DNA of 64,000 nt from Gemmatimonadetes bacterium T265. Lineage in GTDB: Bacteria > Gemmatimonadota > Gemmatimonadetes > Gemmatimonadales > Gemmatimonadaceae. Each line of letters opens with the position of its first letter. The stretch's first letter is position 1. A model generated the notes under the pieces. That model saw nothing but the letters and a program-made list of their open reading frames with translations. It made no database searches and had not been told where the DNA came from. Location of the stretch: positions 62,001 through 126,000 of the forward strand of contig BPUI01000005.1 of assembly GCA_019973575.1 (NCBI GenBank), given 5' to 3'. This document shows positions 17,993-26,615 of the stretch, in pieces. A program made the position numbers and the translations under genes.

Positions 17993-18700
17993 ATGACTCT
18001 CGCCTGGATTTCGCTCGGCATCGCGTTCGCCTGCGCCGCCTGGATCGCGCTCGACGAGCTGCGTCACCCGCAGCGCATGTGGATCATGAACGTGGTCTGG
18101 CCCGTGACCGCGCTCTACTTCGGCCCGTTCGCGGTGTGGGGCTACTACCGGGTCGGGCGCCCGAAGATGTCGAAGGCGGCGATGGCCGGGATGAGCAGGG
18201 CCGAGATGGACCGGCACAAGGCGGAGCAGCAGCAGCAGGCGCGCACCGACCCGACCGTGTCGCAGACCGCGGTGTCGGACAGCCACTGCGGCGCGGGGTG
18301 CACGATCGGCGACGTCGCCGCCGCGTTCACGGTGGCCGCACTCGGGCTCACCATCGCCGGCGTGCCGCTCTTCGCGGAGTGGGTGGCCGACTTTCTCGCC
18401 GCCTGGACGCTCGGCGTCGCCTTCCAGTACTTCACGATCAAGCCGATGCGGGGGCTCTCGGCCCGCGAGGGGCTCAAGGCGGCGATGAAGGCCGACACGC
18501 TGTCCATCCTGACCTTCGAGGTCGGGATGTTCGTGTGGATGGGGCTCGTCTACTTCGTGTTCTTCAGGTCGCCACACCTGACGCCGTTCGACCCGCGCTA
18601 CTGGCTGATGATGCAGGTCGCGATGGTGATCGGCTTCTTCACCGCCTACCCGATGAACCGCTGGCTCGTGAAGAAGGGGTGGAAGGAAGCGATGGGGTGA
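17993..18700 (+). CDS. DUF4396 domain membrane protein
   Basis: 235 residues: N-terminal hydrophobic segment (AWISLGIAFACAAWIAL), a conserved NVVWPVTALYFGPFAVWGYY, a charged loop with a Gln run, SHCGAGCTIGDVAAAF, and then three to four membrane segments (FTVAALGLTIAGVPLF, FLAAWTLGVAFQYF, ILTFEVGMFVWMGLVYFVFF, YWLMMQVAMVIGFFTAYPMNRWLVKKGWKE). The family function is not known. The His-Cys-Gly-Ala-Gly-Cys motif suggests metal or thiol chemistry. It is divergent from the dehydrogenase operon with 230 bp between them. Start ATG 17993. A degraded paralogue lies at 4881-5608. Confidence 0.8.
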   Translation: MTLAWISLGIAFACAAWIALDELRHPQRMWIMNVVWPVTALYFGPFAVWGYYRVGRPKMSKAAMAGMSRAEMDRHKAEQQQQARTDPTVSQTAVSDSHCGAGCTIGDVAAAFTVAALGLTIAGVPLFAEWVADFLAAWTLGVAFQYFTIKPMRGLSAREGLKAAMKADTLSILTFEVGMFVWMGLVYFVFFRSPHLTPFDPRYWLMMQVAMVIGFFTAYPMNRWLVKKGWKEAMG

Positions 18701-18722
18701 GCCGACCGGCGCGCCACCCGTT

Positions 18723-20024
18723 TCACCGCGCGACTTCGAAGCGCAGCGACAGCGCGGTGGCGTTAGGCCGGCCGCGGACCGCCCCGGGGCTGCGCACGTA
18801 CTGCGCGTCCGGCTGCACGACGAGCCACGAGGTGACCTGCGCGAGATACGTGAGCTCGACGGCGACCTCGGCGCGGGCCGCGGGCGCCCCGGTGGCGCGC
18901 TGGACCGCGCGGAACGGCCCGCCGGTGAACGCGGCCGCGACGCCGAACCCCGCCACGTCCGCGTCGCGCCCGGCGAACGGCGCGGTGAGCGCCAGCCCGC
19001 CGCCGGCGTAGCGGCCTACTTTATTCTCCCGCGAGTCGCCGACGCCGGCCTGGCCGAAGACCGTCAGCGCGCGGGCCGAGTCGCGCGGAGCGTTCCAGAC
19101 GGTGCGCTCGCCGACCGCGTACACGCCGGTGCTCCCCTGGTGTCGAACGGGGGCACCGGTGGACAAGGTGTCGAGCAGGTCGTCGAAACGCGCCGTGTAG
19201 TGCCATACACCCACGGCCAGCTTGCCGTCGTACGGGAGCGGCGGGCGACCGCGCCCGATGCGGAACCGGGGGTTGAGCCGCGGCCCTTCGACCTCGGGGC
19301 GGGAGAGCAGCGCAGCTTCGGCGACGAGGAGTGCGCCGTCGCCGGGCGCGAACAGGCGCACCGAGCCGTCGGCGCGGTCGATCGGCACGCCGTCGAGCAC
19401 GGCCGCGCGCACGACCGAGTTGCGGGTAGGCTTGTACGCCAGGCGCGCTCCCACCGCGGTGCGGGGGTAGATCGACGGCCCGAGCCGGCCGCTCCCCGAA
19501 AACTCCGGCCCGATGCCGAACGAGCTGTTGAGCAGCACGGTCGCCGAGACCACACGGTAGAACTCGGTGTTGAGGTCGTAGCGGCCGGCGAGGATTGAGA
19601 GGTGGTCGCGGAAGAGGTTCTGCTGGAGCCACGCCTCCTCGAGCCGCAGCGCCGGCGGCGCGGTCAGGTTGTTGACGCCCTGCGCGTCGCCGACGAAGTC
19701 GCTCGGCTGCCCGCCGTGCGTGTCGAGCGCGTAGACGAACGCGCTCAGCCCGGGCACGCCGGCGAGCCGCGCCCCGTCGAACCGCGCGGTCACGCTGAGG
19801 GCGCCGACGTAGGCCGTACGACGGCGGAGGCCGCCCGACGCGTTGGCGGTGACCGCGCCGTCGTAGATGGGCAGGACCAGTACGGCCGGCGACCGCGGGC
19901 CGGCGGGGATCGAATCCTGGGCGCGCGCGCCCGGCGCGCGCGCGACGAGCCCGAGCGTTAGGCCGGCGGCGAGAAGGGCGGTCCGGCGGCGACCGCCGGC
20001 GCGGCGCGGGCAGGTGGGATCCAC
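18723..20024 (-). CDS. OprB-family carbohydrate-selective porin
   Basis: 433 residues from GTG 20024. A signal peptide (ALLAAGLTLGLVARAPGARAQ) precedes a beta-barrel with typical OprB segments: FVYALDTHGGQPSDFVGDAQGVNNL, LEEAWLQQNLFRDHLSILAGRYDLNTEFY, SSFGIGPEFSGSG, and a C-terminal aromatic/hydrophobic strand ending in an Arg (LSLRFEVAR). Such porins sit in the outer membrane and admit sugars or other small solutes. Here it may serve uptake of the alcohol substrate or something unrelated. It is convergent with the DUF4396 gene, 22 bp away. Confidence 0.8.
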   Translation of the reverse strand: MDPTCPRRAGGRRRTALLAAGLTLGLVARAPGARAQDSIPAGPRSPAVLVLPIYDGAVTANASGGLRRRTAYVGALSVTARFDGARLAGVPGLSAFVYALDTHGGQPSDFVGDAQGVNNLTAPPALRLEEAWLQQNLFRDHLSILAGRYDLNTEFYRVVSATVLLNSSFGIGPEFSGSGRLGPSIYPRTAVGARLAYKPTRNSVVRAAVLDGVPIDRADGSVRLFAPGDGALLVAEAALLSRPEVEGPRLNPRFRIGRGRPPLPYDGKLAVGVWHYTARFDDLLDTLSTGAPVRHQGSTGVYAVGERTVWNAPRDSARALTVFGQAGVGDSRENKVGRYAGGGLALTAPFAGRDADVAGFGVAAAFTGGPFRAVQRATGAPAARAEVAVELTYLAQVTSWLVVQPDAQYVRSPGAVRGRPNATALSLRFEVAR

Positions 20025-20209
20025 GGGCCAGTGGGGGACGCGGGGAGGGGCGGACGCGACACGCGCACGCCGCTACACCGTGCGAACGGTAATCACCCGA
20101 TCGCGCGGCAGCGGGCGCTCGTGCGCGGGCGAAGCTCGACCGCCTTACGCAGTTCCCACGCGCGACGCGGTACGCCGCATGCCGCGGCGGCGCGCGACCC
20201 CGGCCGTGC

Positions 20210-21083
20210 CTAACGCGGACCGCCGCCGCGGGCCGGGCGGCGGCCGGCCCGCGGCACTCGCAGCGCGTCGACGTTGAGCTCGGTCGTTAGCCGCTGCGCG
20301 ACCCCGTCGCTCACCCGGCCGTCGTTGCGCATCTCGAGCACCGCGTCGCGCTTGGCGACGAGCACCCCATGCAGGACGCGCCCGACCCGCCGCAACGTGG
20401 GCGACGTACGGCGTGGCGAGCGAGAGCGCGGTCTCGACCACCGGGTCGTGCAGGCGGCGGCGGACGGTCGCGGTCAGCCACGCCACCGCGAGCCCCACGC
20501 CGACCCCGATCGGCGTGGGGCGCAGGAACTCGAGCCCTGCGTGCCCCCACCCGAACTGCCCGGTCACCGCGGCCGCGACCGCGAGCTGGAAGGCGACGAG
20601 CGAGGTCGCGTCGTTCACCATCCCCTCGCCGTCGAGGATGGTGACGAGACGGTTGCGCAGCCCGAGCCGCCCGCCGACGCTCGTGGCCGCCACGGGATCG
20701 GGCGGGGCGAGCAGCGCGCCGAGCGCGAACGCCGCCGCCCACGGCAGGGCCGGATCGAGCGCGCGGGCGACGACCGCGACGAGCGCCGTCGTGGCGAACA
20801 CGAGCCCGAAGGCGAGCAGGACGATCCACTGCAGGTTGGCGTGGAAGGCACCGAGCGGGACCGTGAACGCGCCCCACGCGAGCACCGGGCGGAGGAACAG
20901 GGCCAGCGCCAGGTCCGGCGCGAGCCCCACCGCGCGCATCCCCGGGACGAGATGCCAGACGACCCCAAGGGCGTGTCCGCCGATGGCGAAGACGACCGGG
21001 CGCGGCGTGGTGAGACGCTCGGCCAGCATCCCGAGCGCCACCACGCCGATCAGTAACCCCACGACAAGATCCAGTCCGATCAC
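20210..21083 (-). pseudogene. Internally deleted CPA1-type Na+(K+)/H+ antiporter
   Basis: From GTG 21083 the first ~230 residues form a normal CPA1 N-terminal half: LVVGLLIGVVALGMLAERL, ALFLRPVLAWGAF, ALGALLAPPDPVAATSV and the strongly conserved LVTILDGEGMVNDATSLVAF with the ion-binding Asp. After TPYVAHVA the frame changes and jumps straight to the family's extreme C-terminus (VLVAKRDAVLEMRNDGRVSDGVAQRLTTELN). Full-length members are around 500-550 residues, so roughly 200-250 residues of membrane core are missing. The product cannot be a functional antiporter. It is the second decayed cation/proton antiporter in the window. Confidence 0.8.
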
Positions 21084-21193
21084 ACCACGTCCCGGGCGCA
21101 CGCCGCACGCCACGAGGCCCGCCCGCCGCGTCAGGCGCGGACCGGCCGGCTATGTTTGGCCGCCGACGTCGCCGTTCCGCACCCGCCCAACAC

Positions 21194-22282
21194 ATGTCCC
21201 GCACACTCGCCCTCGCGTCCGCGGCCGCCGCGGCGTGCTTCCTCCCGGGCGCCCGGCCGGCCCGCGCCCAGGCCCCCATCTCCCGGCCCGCCGCAATCCC
21301 GCCCGCACCGTCCGCGGAGCTCGCCTACGTGAGCAATGAGGCCGGGCGCACGCTGTCGGTGATCGACGTCGCCACCGACCGGGTGGTCGCGACCATCCCG
21401 GTTGGCACGCGCCCACGTGGGGTGCGCGCCGCGCCGGGCGGGCGGCTGGTGTACGTCGCGCTCTCGGGCTCGCCGCGCTGCCCGCCGACCATGCCCGACG
21501 CGGAGTGCGCGTCCCTGCAGAGCGACCGGTCGCTCGACGGCATCGCGGAGGTGGACGCGGCGGCCAGGCGCGTGCGGCGCGTGCTCCCGGGCGGCACCGA
21601 CCCGGAGCAGTTCGCGCTCGCCCCGGGCGCCGGCCGGTTAGTCGTTGCCAACGAGAACGCCGGCGCCGCGTCGGTGGTCGACGTTGCGCGCGGGCGCGTG
21701 CTGCACACGTCCCCCGTGGGGCGCGAGCCCGAGGGCGTGCGCGTGAGCCCCGACGGGCAGACGGCGTACGTGACCTCAGAAGCCGACAACGCCGTGGTCG
21801 CGCTCGACGTGCGCACCGGGCGCGTCCGCGGGCGCACGGTAGTTGACGCGCGCCCGCGCGACCTGGCCGTCTCCGGCGATGGGCGGCTGCTCTACGTCTC
21901 GGCGGAGGTTGGAGGCACGGTGGTGGTCGTGGACGCCGCCGCCGACTCCGTGCTCGGCCGCGTTGCGCTCCCGGCGGGATCGAGGCCGGTGGGGCTCGCC
22001 CTTTCGCCAGACGGCACGCGGCTGTACGTGGCCACCGGGCGGCATGGCACGGTCGAGGCGGTCGACACGCGCACAAGGGCCGTCGTGGGCTCGGTCAAGG
22101 TCGGCGCGCGCCCGTGGGGGATCGCGCTCGCCGCTGGCGGGCGCAAGCTGTACGTCGCCAACGGGCCGTCCAACGACGTCAGCGTAGTGGACACCGAGGC
22201 GCGGCGCGTGACGGCAACGATTGCGGTGGGGGCCCTGCCATGGGGGGTCGCCGTGGCGCTCGCGCCGGGGGCCGCGCGTTAG
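21194..22282 (+). CDS. YVTN-type beta-propeller, PQQ-dependent-catabolism associated
   Basis: 362 residues from ATG 21194: signal peptide (TLALASAAAAACFLPGARPARAQ) and seven or so repeats with YVSNEAGRTLSVIDVATDRVVATIPVG-type motifs (LVVANENAGAASVVD, AYVTSEADNAVVALD, YVSAEVGGTVVVVD, LYVATGRHGTVEAVD, LYVANGPSNDVSVVD). The segment GGTDPEQFALAPGAGRLVVANENAG matches the subgroup of periplasmic propellers found beside PQQ-dependent alcohol catabolism genes. It may bind a cofactor or a dehydrogenase partner. It is on the opposite strand from the xoxF operon but only about 4 kb away, so the same pathway is likely. Confidence 0.8.
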   Translation: MSRTLALASAAAAACFLPGARPARAQAPISRPAAIPPAPSAELAYVSNEAGRTLSVIDVATDRVVATIPVGTRPRGVRAAPGGRLVYVALSGSPRCPPTMPDAECASLQSDRSLDGIAEVDAAARRVRRVLPGGTDPEQFALAPGAGRLVVANENAGAASVVDVARGRVLHTSPVGREPEGVRVSPDGQTAYVTSEADNAVVALDVRTGRVRGRTVVDARPRDLAVSGDGRLLYVSAEVGGTVVVVDAAADSVLGRVALPAGSRPVGLALSPDGTRLYVATGRHGTVEAVDTRTRAVVGSVKVGARPWGIALAAGGRKLYVANGPSNDVSVVDTEARRVTATIAVGALPWGVAVALAPGAAR

Positions 22283-22375
22283 TCGTCGGCGGAGGCCTAA
22301 CGCACGGGGCAGCATCCCGCCGGTTCAGCCCGCGGGGCTCAGCCCGTCGCGGCGGTTCCGAGCCCTTGGAGTAGC

Positions 22376-23183
22376 GGACTTTGTCACGTCCGCGAGTCGG
22401 CCGGTAGGTTCGCCCGCATGACGGCAGAGCCGAGTGCGACCGGATCCGGAGCTCCGAACCCGTATCGCGGGCACCGCTTCCCGCGCGAGGCGATCGCCCA
22501 CGCGGTCCGGCGCTCCCTCCGGTTCGCGCGCAGCTGCCGCGCCGTCGAGGCGCTGCTCGCCGAGCGGGGCGTACCGGTGAGCTCTGAGACCGTCCGCCGC
22601 TGGGTGGCCAAGTGCGGCGCCCTCTACGCCGAGGAACTCCGGCGGCGGCCGGCCGCACTGGCGGTGGCGGGCCGTCGACGAGCACGGGCAGACGCTGGAC
22701 GTGCTCCTGCAGGCGCAGCGCGACACCGCGGCCGCCGCGCGGTTCTTCCGGCGCCTGCTGGACGTGACCGGTGGCGCGGCGCCCGCCCGGATCACGACCG
22801 ACCGGTTGGGGAGCTACGCGGCGGCCCTGCGGCAGATGCCGCCGCTGGCGGGCAGCGAGCACCTCCGGGTCCGCTCGGCGCAGCGGTGCAACAATCGCGT
22901 GGAGCAGGCCCACCAGCCGACGCGGATCCGCGAGCGCGTGATGCGCCGGTTCCGATCGTCCACGTCGGCCCAGCGGTTCCTCGACGCGTTCAGCCGCGTC
23001 GGTCACCTGCTCCGCCCGGGGCGTCACCTCCTGCGCGCCGATCAGTACTGCGCGGCGACGCGCGAGCGCGTGGTGACCTGGCAGGACGTGGCCGGCCTAC
23101 GCGCGGCCTAACACGACCAGCGGCTTCCCACAAGCACCGTCGCGCCCGCACGAGACGTCGGTCGCACTAACGTGACAGGGCCC
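22376..23183 (+). mobile_element. IS6-type insertion sequence remnant
   Basis: Imperfect terminal inverted repeats are GGACTTTGTCACGT (22376-22389) and, at the other end, the complement of GGGCCCTGTCACGT (23170-23183), 11 of 14 matching. They bracket one transposase gene as in IS6/IS240-like elements of about 800 bp. I see no matching 8-bp target duplication. The transposase is dead, so the element is a relic. Confidence 0.65.
22418..23111 (+). pseudogene. IS6-family transposase lacking the first catalytic Asp
   Basis: The N-terminus NPYRGHRFPREAIAHAVRRSLRF...VSSETVRRWVAKCGALYAEELRRR is that of IS6-family transposases. The alignment then breaks near 22650: the segment that normally carries 'WHLDEVFxxIxG' with the first catalytic Asp is gone and the frame shifts, resuming at HWRWRAVDEHGQTLDVLLQAQRD. 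The second Asp (ITTDRLGSY) and the Glu (RVEQAHQPTRIRER) are still present in the second frame. So a deletion of roughly 20 codons plus a frameshift inactivated a DDE enzyme. The stop is TAA inside GCCTAAC. Confidence 0.85.
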
Positions 23184-23197
23184 TACACGGTGCTCCG

Positions 23198-25333
23198 CTA
23201 TGCGGTGCGGGCGTCCATCCCTGGGTGGTCTTCCTCGGCGTCCTCGCGCCGGTCCTCGCCGTCGCGGCGGTCCTCCTCCGCCCGGCGCTCCTCGTGCGTG
23301 CGGCGGTCGAGGGGCGTGCCGTCGGGCGCCGCCACGCGGCAGAGCGCGACGGTGAACGTCGAGCCCTCGCCGGGGGTGCTCCGCACCCGCAGGTCGCCGC
23401 CCATGCCGCGCGCCAGGTCGCGACTGATCGCCAGCCCCAGCCCCGTACCCTCGCCCGTGCGCGCGTAGCCGGTCTGCACCTGCACGAACGGCTCGAAGAC
23501 CGCCGCCTGCTTGTCGGCCGGGATGCCGCGGCCGGTGTCGGCCACGCGCAGGAACACCGCGTCCTCGCGCGCGCCCCGCCGGGTCGCGACGTCCACGGTG
23601 ACCCGACCCGGGGCGCCGGTGGCCGGGTGCACGGGCTCGGTGAACTTGGTCGCGTTCGAGAGCAGGTTCACGAGGATCTGGCCCAGCTTGTCGCGGTCCG
23701 CCCACACCGGGCACGGGCCGTCGGGCAGGCGCACGTCGAAGGCGAGCCCCTTCGCCGCCAGCTGCGGCTCGACGAGCGGGGCGACGTCGCCGACCACGTC
23801 GCGCAGGTCCACCGCGGCCATCGCGTACTCGACGCGGCCGCCCTCGAGCTTGGCGTAGTTGAGCACGTCGTTGATGAGCGCGAGCAGCCGGCGCTGGGCG
23901 GCCTGCACGCGGCCGAACGCGTGCCGCTGGTCGTCGGTCACCGGGCCGTGGAGGCCGAGTTCGAGCAGCTGCGTGTAGCCGCCGATGGCGTTGAGCGGCG
24001 TCCGGAGCTCGTGGCTCATGTTGGCCAGGAACTGCGACTTGCCCGCGTTCGCCGCGTCCGCACGCGCGCGCTCGGCCTCCGCCACCGCGCGGGCAGTCTC
24101 GGCCTCGGCCTGCGCCGCCCGCGCCGCGGCGATCAGGCGCTCCCGCTCGGCCTCGGACGCCCGGCGTGCGCGGACGTCCTGGAACGACAGCACCGCGCCG
24201 ACGATCTGCCCGTGCTCGACGGCCGGCGTCGCCGTGTACTCGACCGGCACCGGCGTGCCGTCCTTGCGCCAGAACACCTCCGTGTCGACGCGGCACGAGA
24301 CCCCGTCGCGCAGCGCGCGGTAGATCGGGCAGTCGGCCAGGGGGTACGGCGTGCCGTCGGGGCGGTGGTGGTGGATGACGGCGTGCTGCAGTCCGCCGAC
24401 CAGCTCGGACTCCGCGTACCCCAGCAGCCGCGCCGCCGCCGGGTTGACGAACGTGGTCGTGCCGTCGGGCGCCAGGCCCAGGATGCCCTCGCCCGCGGCG
24501 GCCAGGATGCGCGCCGTCAGACGCTCCGCCGCTTCGGCCGCCTCGGTCCGCTCCTCGAGGTGGGCGGTCGTGGCCTGCAGCTCGTCCGCCTGCGCCTCCA
24601 GCTCGACCTGCTGCTCCTGCAGCTGCTGCGTGGTCAGCTCGAACTCGGCCTGCTGGTCGTGGAACTGCGCGTTGGCGCCGGCCAGCTCCGCGCGGTGGGC
24701 CTCGCTCGCCGCGAGGAGCCGCCCGCGCTCCGCCGCCGCCTCGCGGAGCGCCGCCTCCGCGCGCACGCGCCCGGTGGTCTCGGTAACCACGCTCAGCACC
24801 GCCACCACGGCCCCGTGGTCTGCCTCGGCGTCGCCCTCGGCGTCGGCCGGATCGGCGCGCACGGGACTGAGCGCGTAGTCGAACCACGCCGCCTCGCGCC
24901 CCCCCCCGTCCAGGCGCGCCAGCTCGAAGGGCACGTCGCGACGGTCCATGGCCCCGCCCGCGCGCACGGCGGCGTACTGCGGCCCGATCACGGCCCACAG
25001 CTCGGCCCACGCGTCGGCGGCCGGGCGGCCGAGCGCGGCCGGGTGCTTGGCGCCGAGCACGCGGCGGTACGCGTCGTTGTAGAGCGTGAGATAGGCCGGG
25101 CCGGCGTACAGGCTCATGGCCCCCGGCGCGTCGAGCACGAGGCGCACGGCCGCGCGGAGCGTCGCCGGCCAGGTGTCGACGGGGCCAAGGGGGGTGGCGG
25201 CCCAGTCGAGGGCGCGGCAGCGCCGGGCCATCTCAGAGTCGCCCGGGAACACGGCGACCGCGGGGTCGGGAGCGTCCGGGGCGGCGGCCGAGCCCGGGGC
25301 ACGCGGCGGCCGCGGGACGGCGGGCGAAGGCAT
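23198..25333 (-). CDS. PAS-domain sensor histidine kinase
   Basis: About 711 residues. N-terminal PAS-like sensor domain (residues ~30-190: YAGPAYLTLYNDAYRRVLGAKHP), a long coiled-coil rich in Glu/Ala/Gln, a second PAS domain (EGILGLAPDGTTTFVNPAAARLLGYAESELVG), another coiled coil, then HisKA with the phosphoacceptor in SQFLANMSHELRTPLNAIGGY, and HATPase_c with LVNLLSNATKFTEP, VADTGRGIPADK and GTGLGLAISRDLARGMGG. No transmembrane segment is visible, so it is probably a cytosolic sensor. ATG 25333 is preferred over TTG 25369. No receiver-domain partner is adjacent; the LytTR regulator at 54387 is far away. Confidence 0.9.
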   Translation of the reverse strand: MPSPAVPRPPRAPGSAAAPDAPDPAVAVFPGDSEMARRCRALDWAATPLGPVDTWPATLRAAVRLVLDAPGAMSLYAGPAYLTLYNDAYRRVLGAKHPAALGRPAADAWAELWAVIGPQYAAVRAGGAMDRRDVPFELARLDGGGREAAWFDYALSPVRADPADAEGDAEADHGAVVAVLSVVTETTGRVRAEAALREAAAERGRLLAASEAHRAELAGANAQFHDQQAEFELTTQQLQEQQVELEAQADELQATTAHLEERTEAAEAAERLTARILAAAGEGILGLAPDGTTTFVNPAAARLLGYAESELVGGLQHAVIHHHRPDGTPYPLADCPIYRALRDGVSCRVDTEVFWRKDGTPVPVEYTATPAVEHGQIVGAVLSFQDVRARRASEAERERLIAAARAAQAEAETARAVAEAERARADAANAGKSQFLANMSHELRTPLNAIGGYTQLLELGLHGPVTDDQRHAFGRVQAAQRRLLALINDVLNYAKLEGGRVEYAMAAVDLRDVVGDVAPLVEPQLAAKGLAFDVRLPDGPCPVWADRDKLGQILVNLLSNATKFTEPVHPATGAPGRVTVDVATRRGAREDAVFLRVADTGRGIPADKQAAVFEPFVQVQTGYARTGEGTGLGLAISRDLARGMGGDLRVRSTPGEGSTFTVALCRVAAPDGTPLDRRTHEERRAEEDRRDGEDRREDAEEDHPGMDARTA

Positions 25334-25397
25334 GCGCGCAAGCTCACGCGGGCGCGCGGGTTCGAGCAAGGCACGCGGGGCATCTGCGGCGCGGGGC

Positions 25398-25760
25398 TCA
25401 GCCGTCGCGCCGGGGCCGCGCGAGGAGCGCGAGCAGGGCGTCGTCGCTCAGCGCCGCCCAGCCGGGCGGCACGCCCCACACGCGCCGCACGATCTCGCCG
25501 GCGTCGCCCACCAGGCAGTCACCCGCGGGCGCGCCCGGCACCGCGGCGCACCCCGCCGCCCACACCCCCGACGTGCGGCCCACGTCCGAGCCGCCCGCGC
25601 CGACGGCCGGGTCGGGCACGAGGCGCACCGGCGTCCCGTCCGCCCGGCGGTCCCACACGCCGGCCCGGGGCGCCCCGCGCGCGTCCGGCCCGTGCACGGC
25701 CGCCGCGCGCGCGGGCACGGGCGCGCCCACGCCGTCGTCCACCACTGTCGCCGTCTCCAT
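25398..25760 (-). CDS. Small hypothetical protein upstream of the histidine kinase
   Basis: From ATG 25760 the frame encodes 120 residues, rich in Ala, Gly and Pro in its first half. The second half (GDAGEIVRRVWGVPPGWAALSDDALLALLARPRRDG) looks more like a folded alpha-helical segment. No family is recognised. It is 64 bp upstream of the kinase start, same strand, so could be co-transcribed. GC-rich DNA can hold chance frames of this size, so the call is weak. Confidence 0.35.
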   Translation of the reverse strand: METATVVDDGVGAPVPARAAAVHGPDARGAPRAGVWDRRADGTPVRLVPDPAVGAGGSDVGRTSGVWAAGCAAVPGAPAGDCLVGDAGEIVRRVWGVPPGWAALSDDALLALLARPRRDG

Positions 25761-25947
25761 TACCGGCGCCGCCGCGGCGGCCGCCCTGTGCGTCGTCCCG
25801 AGTGCCCGACCGCCCCACCCCGCCCACCGCACGCGGTCGGGTGCAGGAGCCCGGCCACACGGGGCAACGCCCCTCGACTCGCGCGAATGATGACGCGCCG
25901 CGACGCACGGAGGGTTTGTGCGACGATCGGCCTACTCCCGCGGTGAG

Positions 25948-26556
25948 CTACCGGGACGGGTTTCGCGACACGGCTGGTCCCGTTTCCCGTCCAGTCTCGC
26001 CCACCCAAACTGGGTACGTCAGCCCAACCCATCCGTCGGTTGGCACCGCGCCGAAGTACCGGCTGTCATAGCTGCGCATGCTGTAAGGCGACCAGAGCCA
26101 GGCCATCCCGACGTGCACCACGATTCGGCCCGGCGTGACCGCCGGAGCAGCTCGACCAGCAGCATCCCGCGCGAGCGCGCGACTGTTCGCCAACAGTCGC
26201 CCGTTCACATGCAGCCCGGACGCGTCGACGACGACCGTGTCGCCCGGTACGGCCGCGACGCGCTTCAGGACTGGCTCGGCGCCACCCGGACACGATCCGC
26301 GCATGACGTACCCGCGGCGTCGGGCCACAGCCCCGACGTCGGCCGGCAGACACCACACCACGACCGCGCCGCGCGGCGGAACGAGCCGCCCCTGAGCGAC
26401 CGCCCGTCGCTCGGAGGCGGTCAGACGCGCCACGCGGTAGATGCCGACCGGCATCGAGGCGCTGTGGTTTACGAGCAGCCCCGAGCGGTACCAGAGCGCG
26501 GCCGCCCCGAACACGATGGCGAGGGCAACGGCGAGCGCGCCCAGGTCACGCCACAT
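25948..26556 (-). CDS. traF: TraF-like conjugal transfer peptidase, S26 family
   Basis: 202 residues. One N-terminal membrane segment (LGALAVALAIVFGAAALWY), then the S26 signature NHSASMPVGIYRV with nucleophile Ser34 and the general-base Lys98 in EPVLKRVAAVPGD, followed by GLHVNGRLLANSRAL and PGRIVVHVGMAWLWSPYSMRSYDSRYFG. In RP4 and Ti-type systems TraF cuts and circularises the TrbC pilin. It is the last gene of the transfer operon, 59 bp after traG. ATG 26556 is the only start with a proper membrane anchor. Confidence 0.9.
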   Translation of the reverse strand: MWRDLGALAVALAIVFGAAALWYRSGLLVNHSASMPVGIYRVARLTASERRAVAQGRLVPPRGAVVVWCLPADVGAVARRRGYVMRGSCPGGAEPVLKRVAAVPGDTVVVDASGLHVNGRLLANSRALARDAAGRAAPAVTPGRIVVHVGMAWLWSPYSMRSYDSRYFGAVPTDGWVGLTYPVWVGETGRETGPAVSRNPSR

Positions 26557-26615
26557 GCGGCGGCGCCCAGTGACGGGGTCCGGCCGGCCCGGGACCGCGC
26601 CCACACGCCCCAACG

